A stretch of DNA of 64,000 bases, taken from Streptomyces sp. TS71-3. Its GTDB lineage: Bacteria; Actinomycetota; Actinomycetes; Streptomycetales; Streptomycetaceae. The stretch covers positions 2,976,001-3,040,000 of the forward strand of contig NZ_BNEL01000003.1 of the NCBI RefSeq assembly GCF_018327685.1, in the 5' to 3' direction. The notes beneath the pieces were generated by a model. It ran no database searches, was not told the origin of the DNA, and saw only the letters and a program-made list of their open reading frames with translations. The translations under genes were made by a program, and so were the position numbers. Shown in pieces: positions 52,647 to 61,619 of the stretch. Every line of letters starts with the position of its first letter. The first letter of the stretch is position 1.

Positions 52647-54083
52647 TCACCTCCGATTCCGGTAGCGGGCGACCAGCAGCTGGGACCGGGCGCGCTCGAT
52701 CTGCTCGCGCAGGGCCGCCGGCGGTCCGAGGGACAGGGCCTGCTCGAACAGTTCGTCGGCGCGGCGCAGCGTGGACTCGGTGGGCAGGCCGCGCAGGGCG
52801 ACGACGGCCGTGAAGAAGAGCCCCCAGGCACGTTCCTCGTCGTTGGTGACATGGCGTTCGAGCTCCCGCACGGCGCGGCCGGCCGCCTCGGTGCGGTTGT
52901 CGTTGAGCGCCTTGACCACGGCGGTGATGTAGGGGGTGAAGCGCCGCTGCTTCTGCAACTCGGCCGCGTTGTGGTTGTTCGGGTTCCACGCCAGCGCCTC
53001 CTGGTAGGACGCGACGGCGCGGTCGGTGTCCTCGTCCACCCAGCCGCGGAACAGGTGGTGCTCGGAGAGTGCCTGGTTCTCCTTGAGCATGCTGTTGCCC
53101 TTGGTGGCGAGCGATGTGAGGGGTTCCGCGAAGACCCTGGCCAGGCCGAGGACCCGCTTGACCCTCAGCTGCCTGGTCTTCTCCGACCCCGGCTGCTTGT
53201 AGAGACTGCGCTGCAGTTCGTTGCACCAGCCGAGCCCCGTGACGAGGACGCGCGGCAGCGGGACGCCCAGTTCCACGAGCGGCGTCAGCGCACGGACGCC
53301 CGACTCGAAGTCCCGGGGGATGCCGCTGGGCAGCGCGGCGATCGCTTCGGGGTCGTCGACGGCCCGCTCAGCCGCGCCGATGACCTCGTGGCTCCAGTCG
53401 TCGAGGACCTCTGCGGCCAGGCGGGAGATCTCCTGCCACGCCTCCGTGTCGCCGGTGGTCTCGACGAGGCCCGCGTACGGCATGTCCGCCCGCACCGCCG
53501 ACTCGCCCCGCCGGCAGGCGTCGAGCACTTCCAGGTGCCGCCTGGCCACGGTACGCCGGCCGGGGTCGGCCGCTGCCTGGTCCAGCGCGGCGGCGGCACG
53601 GCTGCGGTGGCGGCCCATCAGCTCGCGGCAGAGGTCGGCGCGGAGCCAGGTCGCGTCGTGGTGGGGGAACTCCCGCCAGAAGGCGGGCGAGGCGAGGAGA
53701 AGGGCCCACAGCGTCGTGGTGCGGGCGAGCAGGCCGGCGGCGGCCACACCGTCGTCGACCAGGGCGGCGGCCCGTTCGTGGTGGACGACGGCAAGGGTGT
53801 GGTGGAGCCTGGTGTCGGCGCCGGTGTCCGCGAGGCACGTCGCCCAGGCGGACCGTATCGCCTCCTGGTCCTCCGCCAGCAGGGAGAGCCGCAGCCTCTC
53901 GTCACCGGCGATCAACCGCTCCAGTGCCGGATAGCGACCGCGCCGCTCCCAGGGAACACGCTCGACGCCGGGGGCGGCGGGCGCGTCGGCGAGCAGGTGG
54001 CCGATCAGCCGGCCGGCGCACACGTCCAGCTCCAGCCGGCGGGCGAACTGAGCCGCTTCGCCCTTCCTCGGACGCCTCACCAC
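52647..54083 (-). CDS. Helical-repeat (TPR-like) protein of the chaperone operon
   Basis: 478-residue protein, mostly alpha-helical. The C-terminal half has clear TPR-type repeats: DRAVASYQEALAWNPNNHNAAELQ, AVVKALNDNRTEAAGRAVRELERHV, and ADELFEQALSLGPPAALREQIERA. The N-terminal half (for example RTTTLWALLLASPAFWREFPHHD) is also helical, with few conserved marks. No signal peptide or catalytic motif. It overlaps the upstream 1023-residue repeat-protein gene by 7 bp and lies 2 bp from the J-like gene, so it is part of the same transcript. Likely a scaffold or substrate-recognition subunit, inferred from repeats and context. Confidence 0.75.
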   Translation of the reverse strand: MVRRPRKGEAAQFARRLELDVCAGRLIGHLLADAPAAPGVERVPWERRGRYPALERLIAGDERLRLSLLAEDQEAIRSAWATCLADTGADTRLHHTLAVVHHERAAALVDDGVAAAGLLARTTTLWALLLASPAFWREFPHHDATWLRADLCRELMGRHRSRAAAALDQAAADPGRRTVARRHLEVLDACRRGESAVRADMPYAGLVETTGDTEAWQEISRLAAEVLDDWSHEVIGAAERAVDDPEAIAALPSGIPRDFESGVRALTPLVELGVPLPRVLVTGLGWCNELQRSLYKQPGSEKTRQLRVKRVLGLARVFAEPLTSLATKGNSMLKENQALSEHHLFRGWVDEDTDRAVASYQEALAWNPNNHNAAELQKQRRFTPYITAVVKALNDNRTEAAGRAVRELERHVTNDEERAWGLFFTAVVALRGLPTESTLRRADELFEQALSLGPPAALREQIERARSQLLVARYRNRR

Positions 54084-57000
54084 GCGCCATCACCTCCTTC
54101 CGAGGGGCCGATCGCGCCATCCGGAGCGCCGGCCGGATCGGCAGCCACGTCGCCGTTCTCCGCGGACGCGGCCCGGCGGAGCAGTTCCGCGGCCTTCAGA
54201 GGGTCGTCGTCCGACCAGGCGGCCACCGCCCGGTGGCGCAGCAGCCAGGCATACTCCCCAACGACCAACTCCCGCATCCGTTCTGCCTTTTCGGCTCCCT
54301 CTCCCTCGCCCACTCCTTCGCCCACCGCCCGGCGCCACAGCCGGTCGGCGAGGGCGAGCGAGCCGACCGCGGCGGCGCAGCGGGCGAGGCCGACCGGGTC
54401 GATGCCGGGTTCGGGGTGCTCCGCGAGGCGCCGGATGTACGCCGCGAGCGGTCGGGCCCGTGCGGCGACGGCCCGCCGTCCGCGGGGGAGACGCGCGCAG
54501 AGCGCGGGCAGCAGGCGGGCGACGTCGCCGACGGTGGCGAGGCCGACCTCGTTCGAGACGGCGGCGAGGATGTCCAGGCTCCGCTGCGGGTCGGTGCCGG
54601 CCAGCGCCGCGGCGTACACCACGCGCGGCAGGGCGCCGTCGGGCGGCGGTCCCTGGGGCGGGTTTCCCTCCAGCGCGTCCGCGAACAGGGCGTACCTCTC
54701 GTGGTCCTGCCCCGCCTGCGCTGCCGCGTGCGCGGCGGCCCGGAGCCTGGTCACCGCCGCCGGCCGATCGCCGACGGCCAGGGCGCGCACCGCGGAGGCC
54801 TGGGCGATCAGCGGATGGTGCTCCAACGTCTCCGGCGGCCGGCGTGGCTCCTCGGACCCGGCCAGTGCCGCCGCGACCACGGGGGCGGCCGCTCGCAGAA
54901 CGTCCGGCAGGGGGTGGAGCTCGGCGAGGCTGCACAGCGCGCCGGTGAGCGCCCGCCGGCGGTCCGGCTCGCCGCCCTGACGGATCGCCCGGGCGAGGGC
55001 CCCGGCCAGCACGCCGGAGACCGCGGTCCGGGGCGGGGTGCGGGTGGCGAGGTACTCCAGCTCCTGGCAGGCGGCGACGTCCACCCGGCCGGGGTCCTCG
55101 GCGAGCAGGCCGATGCCCAGGATCCAGGTGGTCCACGGCTGCCGCGGTGCTCCGGACGACGTGGCGGGGCCCCGAGGCGCCGGGACGCCTGCCAGGTATC
55201 CGGCGGCACGGGCCAGGTCCGGCGCGTCGGCCGGTACGACTCGGCTGCCCGTGCCGTCCAGGGCGGGGAGGAGGTCTGCCGCGGCCTCAGCGGCCTGGCG
55301 ACTCGCGTCGTCCGGCACCAGGGAGCCCCGGCGCAGCCGGAGGACGCCGCGGACGTAGCGCATCCAGTGCGGCGCGTCGGGGCCGTGTTCCTCCAGACGT
55401 TCGACCGCTGCCGCGATCGTGTCCCCCTCCGGGCCCGCGCCGGTGGCCCCCGCCCACGCGGCCAGCACGTCGGCTTTGGGGCCCCTCACCTCCGTGAGCG
55501 CGGTACGGGCGGCTTCGGGGTGGCCGTGCGCCAGTTCGTCCGCGGCGAGGATCAGGCGTACCCGGCGATGCCCCAGCCGCAGTGCCTCGGCCAGCAGGCG
55601 ACGGCCCTCCGCCGGCTCGTCGCGCAGCGACAGCAAGCCGGACCAGAGGAGACGGTCGGCGCGCGGCAGCCGTCGGTACAGGGGATGCCGCAGCAGCTCG
55701 GCCATCGACGGTGCCGCAAAGCCCTCGCCCTCGTCCCCACCCCTGCCGTACGCCTCGCCGAGGGCGGTGCGCAGGGCCTCCAGCCGGGTCGGCGTCGGGC
55801 CGGCGGGCGGTGGCGGGCACGGCTCGACGCCGGTGGGCCGCGGGCCGCCTGCCAGGGCACGGCGAACGGCGGCGATCCGTTCGAAGCCGGGCGGCGGGCT
55901 CACCATCGCCCGTTCCGCGTCCGTTTCCTTCACGTCCTCGGGGGCGGCGTCGCGCAGGAGGCAGCCGAGCGCCCACGCGTCGGGATGGCCGACGGTCACC
56001 GCGCCGACGCGACGACCCAGCGCGTCCTGATCAGCGCTCAGCAGTTCTGCCCAGACGGCGTGGTAGAGCCACGCCGGAGTGCCGGGGCTCTTGTCGGCCA
56101 GAGGGGCCAGCAGCTCGCGGGCGCCTGCCGCGTCGCCGTCCAGCAGGTGCAGCCGCCCGCGCGCGTACGCCCGCCAGGTGTCGACCAGCGGCGGCAGCCC
56201 GAGCGCGGCGAGCCGGTCCGCGGTGACCGGCGGCGGCGTGTCGAGCAGCACGTCGGGATCGGCGTCCGCGCCCGCCTCCGCGCCGGGGTCGAGCCAGGCC
56301 AGCAGGGAACAGAGCTCCACCAGCTCGGGCAGCCCCGAGGACGGGGGAGCGCCGCGGCCACGGTCGAGCATCCGGCGCGGGATGGCGGCGGCCCGCCCTT
56401 GCCGCACGAACGCCACCATCAGGGCGGCCAGGGAGGTCTGGTCGCCGGGGTCGGCCGTGCAGGCCGCGACCAGATGGGGCAGGGCCTGATCGGGGTCGTC
56501 GAGGACCACCAGGTGGTAGAGGCCGACGGCCCGCCCGGTCGGGGGGAGGTGCTCCGTGTGGTGGACCGCCTGGGCCAGCTCGGCCGCCTGCCGCAGCCGC
56601 TCGGTGTCCGTGGCCAGGTCGACGGCGAGCACATGTGCCACGAGCGTCAGCACGGCCGGGGGGCGCGGACCCGGCCGGTGCAGCAGATCAGCGTAGATCC
56701 GGAGCTGCTCCTCCCCCCGCTCGTCGGCGCGGGCGAGCTCGGCCGCGACGGCGGCGCCGACGGCCGGCTCGTCCGTCTCCCAGTACAGGCGGGAGAGCAG
56801 TGCGGTGGCGGCGGCCTGCTCGCCGCGGGCGAGGCGGGCCATGACCAGCGGGCGCCACGCCTGCTCGACGGAGAACCGGCCAGGGCCGGCAAGCTGCCGT
56901 CCCGCCTGCTCCAGTTCGGTGAAGTCCTCCTCGGTCAGCAGCGGGCGGAACGGCGCGGCGACCATGGCGACCACGAAGGGGCACCACAGCGTCCCCGCCG

Positions 57001-57148
57001 CGTCGCGCCGGCTCGCCAGCCGGTCGCGTACCGTACGCATGCCGAGCAGCCCGCGCTGCGGATCCGGGTCCGCCTGGGCGGCGGCCCATCGGTTGCGCAG
57101 CCGCCCGACGGGAGTGAACGCGTCCAGGACGCCGCGGGGCGTCGCCAT
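54077..57148 (-). CDS. Large helical-repeat protein (TPR-like), operon scaffold candidate
   Basis: 1023-residue, Ala/Leu/Arg-rich alpha-helical protein. The whole length looks like degenerate TPR repeats (for instance MARLARGEQAAATALLSRLYWE, QALPHLVAACTADPGDQTSLAALM, ARGRLHLLDGDAAGARELLAPLAD, EGRRLLAEALRLGH). A conserved PFRPLLTEEDF lies near residue 65. The start at 57148 (MATPRGVLDAF) follows GGAGG; an ATG 13 codons earlier is less likely. No enzymatic motif is seen. It lies 5 bp after the kinase gene. I do not recognise a family beyond the repeat type; it may hold together the AAA+ and Hsp70 parts. Confidence 0.75.
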   Translation of the reverse strand: MATPRGVLDAFTPVGRLRNRWAAAQADPDPQRGLLGMRTVRDRLASRRDAAGTLWCPFVVAMVAAPFRPLLTEEDFTELEQAGRQLAGPGRFSVEQAWRPLVMARLARGEQAAATALLSRLYWETDEPAVGAAVAAELARADERGEEQLRIYADLLHRPGPRPPAVLTLVAHVLAVDLATDTERLRQAAELAQAVHHTEHLPPTGRAVGLYHLVVLDDPDQALPHLVAACTADPGDQTSLAALMVAFVRQGRAAAIPRRMLDRGRGAPPSSGLPELVELCSLLAWLDPGAEAGADADPDVLLDTPPPVTADRLAALGLPPLVDTWRAYARGRLHLLDGDAAGARELLAPLADKSPGTPAWLYHAVWAELLSADQDALGRRVGAVTVGHPDAWALGCLLRDAAPEDVKETDAERAMVSPPPGFERIAAVRRALAGGPRPTGVEPCPPPPAGPTPTRLEALRTALGEAYGRGGDEGEGFAAPSMAELLRHPLYRRLPRADRLLWSGLLSLRDEPAEGRRLLAEALRLGHRRVRLILAADELAHGHPEAARTALTEVRGPKADVLAAWAGATGAGPEGDTIAAAVERLEEHGPDAPHWMRYVRGVLRLRRGSLVPDDASRQAAEAAADLLPALDGTGSRVVPADAPDLARAAGYLAGVPAPRGPATSSGAPRQPWTTWILGIGLLAEDPGRVDVAACQELEYLATRTPPRTAVSGVLAGALARAIRQGGEPDRRRALTGALCSLAELHPLPDVLRAAAPVVAAALAGSEEPRRPPETLEHHPLIAQASAVRALAVGDRPAAVTRLRAAAHAAAQAGQDHERYALFADALEGNPPQGPPPDGALPRVVYAAALAGTDPQRSLDILAAVSNEVGLATVGDVARLLPALCARLPRGRRAVAARARPLAAYIRRLAEHPEPGIDPVGLARCAAAVGSLALADRLWRRAVGEGVGEGEGAEKAERMRELVVGEYAWLLRHRAVAAWSDDDPLKAAELLRRAASAENGDVAADPAGAPDGAIGPSEGGDGAW

Positions 57149-57153
57149 GCTCG

Positions 57154-58452
57154 CTACCTCCTGCCTCCCTCGCGCTCGCTCAGCCACGCGAACTGGTTGG
57201 CCTGGAAGGTCATGCCCGCCGTGCGGTACAGCGCCGCGATGCGGTCGAGCAGGTCGCGCCGTTCCTTCCGGGTCCGCAGCAGGGCCCGTTCCCTCACCAG
57301 GTGCCAGACGGCGTCAAGCCGCTCGGCCGCCTCGGCAGGCCGGCCGCGTGCCGCGAGGACGTCCGCCATCCGGCGGGTCAGGAGCAGCCAGCCGGTGGAC
57401 AGGGGCCACTCGCCGCGCTCGAAGCGGACCAGGACGCGTCGCGCGCCGTCCGGGTCGTCGGCTTCGAGCAGCGCCTCGGCCTCCTCCAGCGCCCGCTCGC
57501 CCGCCGGGCGCCGCGCCGCCGACGTGCCGTCACGCAGCGAGTCGAGGGCGGCGAGGAGCTCCACCGCGCTCTGGAACCGTCGTTCGGGTTCGAACTCCAG
57601 GCATCGGAGCACCACCTCGTCGGCCTCCTGACCGACGGTGTTGGTCAGCCGGGACGGCGGCACGGGGACGGCGAGGCGCTTCTCGCCGTGGAGCCAGTCA
57701 CCGTGCATCGATTCGGGCAGGTCGCGGGGCGGCTTGAGGTGCTCGAAGGGGTGACCGCCCGTCAGGCCCTCATAGAGCAGCACGCCCAGGGAGTACAGGT
57801 CGGAGGCGGGCACGCTCCGACCCTGCGAGGTCTCGGGGGCCATGTACTGGAGCGTGCCGGCGACGCCCGGGACCGCTCCCGTCGTCAGCAGCCGGGCAGC
57901 GAGGCCGAAGTCGATCAACCGCACCATCCGGTCGCTGCCGAGGAGCACGTTGTCCGGTTTGATGTCGCGGTGGAGCAGCGGCGGGTCGAGCGAGTGCAGG
58001 CCGCGCAGCGCGAGGCATGCCTGCCCTGCCCAGCCGAACATCTGGTTGGCCGGGACCGGCTGGAGCGAGCCGAACCAGGTCGCCAGCGTGCTGTCGCCCG
58101 GCACGTACTCCATGACGAGGTACGCCCTGCTCGCCATGGACGGGGCCACGCCCCCGTCGTAGACGTGCACCAGGTGGCGGCGGGCCTCGGCGTCCGTCAT
58201 CCCGTCCAGGGCTTCCGCCAGCCGCAGGGCGTCGGCGAAGATCTCGGCGGCGCTCTCCTCCGTCATCCCGGTGCGGCGGGAGAGCTTGCAGGCCACCCGG
58301 CGTACCGGCTGGCCGAGGATGAGCTGCCGGCCCTCGAAGACGCCGCCGAAGGCGCCTCCGCCGAGCCAGCGGGTCAGCTCGTAACGGCCCACGAGGGTGC
58401 GGCCCACGAGCGAGCGGAGCCGGGGCTCGGGCGAGGGCGGGGCCGGCGTCAC
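57154..58452 (-). CDS. Cytosolic serine/threonine protein kinase
   Basis: 432-residue Hanks-type kinase. P-loop LGGGAFGGVFEGR (about residues 30-42), the ATP-binding Lys in RVACKLSRR (about 56), catalytic loop LLHRDIKPDNVLL (about 159-171), DFG at LIDFGLAAR, and the activation/P+1 element GTLQYMAPETSQG. The domain ends near 310, followed by a TPR-like helical tail (EALLEADDPDGARRVLVRFERG and onwards). No transmembrane segment is found, unlike PknB-type sensors. The GTG start lies in a GTGA overlap with the AAA+ gene. It probably phosphorylates a partner in the same operon. Confidence 0.92.
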   Translation of the reverse strand: MTPAPPSPEPRLRSLVGRTLVGRYELTRWLGGGAFGGVFEGRQLILGQPVRRVACKLSRRTGMTEESAAEIFADALRLAEALDGMTDAEARRHLVHVYDGGVAPSMASRAYLVMEYVPGDSTLATWFGSLQPVPANQMFGWAGQACLALRGLHSLDPPLLHRDIKPDNVLLGSDRMVRLIDFGLAARLLTTGAVPGVAGTLQYMAPETSQGRSVPASDLYSLGVLLYEGLTGGHPFEHLKPPRDLPESMHGDWLHGEKRLAVPVPPSRLTNTVGQEADEVVLRCLEFEPERRFQSAVELLAALDSLRDGTSAARRPAGERALEEAEALLEADDPDGARRVLVRFERGEWPLSTGWLLLTRRMADVLAARGRPAEAAERLDAVWHLVRERALLRTRKERRDLLDRIAALYRTAGMTFQANQFAWLSEREGGRR

Positions 58453-61361
58453 CCCTCCTCCTCCGCGACGAACCGGACGGTGACCTGGTCGGATCCGTGA
58501 GCGTCGGGGCCGGCGGCGGCATCGGCGTTGAAGTGCAGCTTGATGCGGACGCAGCGTTCGAACTCCTTCTCGTGGCGGTCCTGCTGCCGGAGGATGGGGT
58601 CGTCGATGAGGTCGGAGAGCAGGGGGCGGAAGACGCGGGCGCCCTTCTTGCCGTTGGCCTCCTCGTTCTCCCGGTGCCCGCGGGCGGCCACGTGGCCGAT
58701 CAGCGACTCGGGCACGATCAGCTCGCGGTTGCGCTTGTCCCGCCAGAAGTCCTGGCGCTGCTCGACCATCCGGCGGCAGATGGCCGTCATGGCCTCCGCC
58801 ACGAGCGGGCGGAAGATGATGGCGCGGCGGATACGGGCCAGCAGTTCCGGGGTGAAGACCGGGCCCCCTCGGACGTGGTTGCTGACGTTGGCCAGTTCCT
58901 TCAGCACCGCGGCCTCGATCGCCTCGGGGTCGGCCCCCTTGCCGATCATCCGCGCGATGACGTCCTGGCCGGCGTTGGTCGTCAGGATGAAGATGGCGCG
59001 GTCACCGTGCGCCTTGACCCCGCGCTGGTCGGTGATCCAGCCCTCCTCGAAGAGGTTGAGGAACGGGCGCCACACCTCGGGGTGGGCCTTCTCCGCCTCG
59101 TCGAGCAGGATCACGCTGTACGGATCGGCGTTGAGTTCCTTGATCAGCCGGCCACCGCTCTCGTAGCCGATATAGCCCTGCGGGGATCCGATGATGCCCG
59201 ACACGCTGTGCGGCTCCCCGAAGTTGCCCATGGCGTAGGTCTGGAGCTTGTTCGATGCGGAGTAGAAGCGGGCGATGGCCTTGGCGAGCTCGGTCTTCCC
59301 GGTGCCGGTCAGGCCGGCGAAGAGCATCACGGAGGCGGGCCCGCCGCTGCCGTCGGCCAGGCCGGCCCGGATGCGGCGCAACTCGCTCGCGGCGACGTCG
59401 ACGGCGCCGCGCTGGCCGAAGACCCAACCGCTCAGGGCCTTCTCGTAGTCGATGCGCTCACCGCCGCCTCCCGCGATCTGCTGCACGGGCACTCCGGATA
59501 TCTCGGCGACGACGCGGTCCACGTCCCGGGTCCCGACCGTGGCCCGGGCCCCGGCCAGCTGGGTCCGCTCGTAGTTCAGGTCCTCGATGGCGCGCCTGAG
59601 CACCCGGACGGCGGCCAGCGGCTGCCGCTGGCTGAGGACGTAGTCCCGGGAGAGGACGACCGCGCGGTCGACGGCCCGGTCATCGACGCCGATTCCGAAC
59701 TCCGCCTCCAGCGTGTCCGCCGCCTGCCGGGCCATGTCGCGGGCGGCGGCCCGGTCGGGCTCGATCAGTTCGATGCGGGTGACGAGCTCGCGCATCGCCT
59801 GGTCGCCGGCGAGCAGGTCGTCGTGGTCCTGCGTGGAGAGCACTCCCACCAGCCGGATCCGCTGCTCCTTCAGGGCCCGGCGGAGCGTCAGCACATGGTT
59901 GTCGTCGTGCGGGCCGCGCAGCAGGGCGCCGAGGCCGTCCAGGCAGAGGACCACGTCCGTCCGGCTGGCGACCTGGTCGATGATCCTGGCGAGTGCGGCG
60001 CCGCTCTCGGCGGGGGCCACGTCGTGGCAGTCCACCCGGACGAAGCGCTTGCGGTGCAGGAAGGGGATCTCACCGCCGGCCGCCCGCCGCGCCAGTTCGC
60101 GCAGGAGCGTGGTGGCGCCCACCCCGGGTGGCCCGGTGATCAGCACGTTGTTGGCGACGGTGCGGTGCAGGGCGCGGGTGAGCGGGTCGAAGTACCGGTC
60201 GAGGTGGAGCGCCGGGGTGATGCCCTGCGTCTGGGCGAGCCAGGTCAGGTCCTCGGCGGGGGCCGAGCCGGGCGCCAGGCGGAACGCGAACCGGCGGGGG
60301 GCGGCCGTGCCGGCGTGGCGGAGTTCCTGGGCGAGGTGCTCTCGCATGCGGGCGAGGTCGACGCGCAGCGGCTCCGCCTCCATCGCGGAGACCAGCCGCG
60401 CCGGGGGCTGGGCCAGCAGCGCGTCGAGGAGGTGGGGCACGTCGACCGAGCCCGCACCCCACAGGGCCGCGGCACGCTGGGCGGCACGGATCAGGGCCAG
60501 TAGCGGGTCGCCGAGGCCGTTCCGGTCGAGCAGCGGCGGCTCCGCGCCGCCGCCGGGCAGCCGGAAGGCGTCGCCGACGATCTCCGCGGCGCGCGCCAGG
60601 CCGACGCGGGGCGGGATCTGGAGGCGTACGAGACGCTCGGCCGGTCCCTCCGTCTCCCGGAGCATGGCGAGGAAGCAGTGCGGCGGCAGGACCCGGTCGT
60701 ATCCCAGGTCGGCCGCCACCGCCGCCGCCCGTTCCAGAACGGCCCAGGCGTCCGCGGTGAACTCCTCGGAGCGCAAGCGGCCCGAACCCTCCTCCAGCAG
60801 CGCCGGAAGCGGTTCGGACCGGGTGCGGACCTGCTCGCTGAATCCACGGACGGCGACCTGCCGGTCCAGGATTCCCAGGAACTCCACGTCCTCGGCGTCC
60901 GGATGGGCCAGCACCCGGCTCATCAGCAATTCGAGGGCGACCGGAACGAGCTGTTCGGGGTCGGCGGCGAGGTCGGCGGCGAAGGCGTCGAGCGCGGCGA
61001 TCGTCTCCGGGGCGAACTCGCTCCGGGTGCCGCCGAAATGGGAGGGCTGCCCCGGGGGGATGCCGGGGTTGTAGACCGCGATGGTGTCGAGCAGATGGCG
61101 GGGCTCCGAGCCCTCCGCGAGCGCCGGCGTGAGCGCGGCCAGAACGCTCTGGTCACCTGAGCCGACAGCGGCGTGCAGGACGTCGCTCGGCCGTAACGGA
61201 CGGGCCGTACGCCGGGCCGCGGCGAGGAGCACCTCGGTCGTGCGTCTGTCCTGGAGGTTCTGGGGCTCGAAGATTCCGTCAGTGAAGAGCGGTCGCAACG
61301 TGGCCTCCCCGCAGACACCCCACGGCCCCCCGCTGAGCCGCATCCCGTCTCTCCGGCTCAT
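58449..61361 (-). CDS. ClpA/ClpB-like AAA+ ATPase with degenerate first ATPase site
   Basis: 970-residue double-AAA+ protein, first gene of the operon. The N-terminal ~350 residues contain two Clp-N-like helical blocks (RPSDVLHAAVGSG, LPPHCFLAMLRETEG, VDVPHLLDALLAQP). D1 (about 385-600) has GPPGVGATT at 410-418, with Ala in place of the essential Walker A Lys, and the Walker B site is LCLDGLGALL without the catalytic Glu, so it should not hydrolyse ATP. D2 (about 640-960) is intact: GLTGTGKTE (Lys689), VILLDEAEKAHPEV, sensor-1 ILTTNAGQ, and a Clp-type IIGSPQGYIGYESGG pore region. It likely remodels proteins. Its stop overlaps the kinase start. Confidence 0.88.
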   Translation of the reverse strand: MSRRDGMRLSGGPWGVCGEATLRPLFTDGIFEPQNLQDRRTTEVLLAAARRTARPLRPSDVLHAAVGSGDQSVLAALTPALAEGSEPRHLLDTIAVYNPGIPPGQPSHFGGTRSEFAPETIAALDAFAADLAADPEQLVPVALELLMSRVLAHPDAEDVEFLGILDRQVAVRGFSEQVRTRSEPLPALLEEGSGRLRSEEFTADAWAVLERAAAVAADLGYDRVLPPHCFLAMLRETEGPAERLVRLQIPPRVGLARAAEIVGDAFRLPGGGAEPPLLDRNGLGDPLLALIRAAQRAAALWGAGSVDVPHLLDALLAQPPARLVSAMEAEPLRVDLARMREHLAQELRHAGTAAPRRFAFRLAPGSAPAEDLTWLAQTQGITPALHLDRYFDPLTRALHRTVANNVLITGPPGVGATTLLRELARRAAGGEIPFLHRKRFVRVDCHDVAPAESGAALARIIDQVASRTDVVLCLDGLGALLRGPHDDNHVLTLRRALKEQRIRLVGVLSTQDHDDLLAGDQAMRELVTRIELIEPDRAAARDMARQAADTLEAEFGIGVDDRAVDRAVVLSRDYVLSQRQPLAAVRVLRRAIEDLNYERTQLAGARATVGTRDVDRVVAEISGVPVQQIAGGGGERIDYEKALSGWVFGQRGAVDVAASELRRIRAGLADGSGGPASVMLFAGLTGTGKTELAKAIARFYSASNKLQTYAMGNFGEPHSVSGIIGSPQGYIGYESGGRLIKELNADPYSVILLDEAEKAHPEVWRPFLNLFEEGWITDQRGVKAHGDRAIFILTTNAGQDVIARMIGKGADPEAIEAAVLKELANVSNHVRGGPVFTPELLARIRRAIIFRPLVAEAMTAICRRMVEQRQDFWRDKRNRELIVPESLIGHVAARGHRENEEANGKKGARVFRPLLSDLIDDPILRQQDRHEKEFERCVRIKLHFNADAAAGPDAHGSDQVTVRFVAEEEG

Positions 61362-61619
61362 GATTCCACAGCCGCCGGGCGCTCGTGCTCCGTCGGAACT
61401 GTTTCCGGCGCGTCCCCGGAGCGGGCCCGGTGGTGCCGGGACCGCCCGAGCGTGCGGTGGCGGTACCCGCGCCGGTGGCGCCCCGCACCCCTACCCGTAG
61501 TACCTCAGAGCCACACCGCGGGCTCACTCCCCGGCGGGACGCCGACGACCAGGGGCGATCCGTAGCTTCGGTGCCCGATGCACGCCGGATCTGCCGGTGC
61601 GGAAGGAAGCCCGCCTGCC

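Noticed and set aside
53924..57631. A 1235-codon open frame on the plus strand
   Set aside because: Antisense to the two helical-repeat genes and the kinase; Arg/Gly-rich, no domain, no ribosome site. In such GC-rich DNA, long shadow frames are expected.
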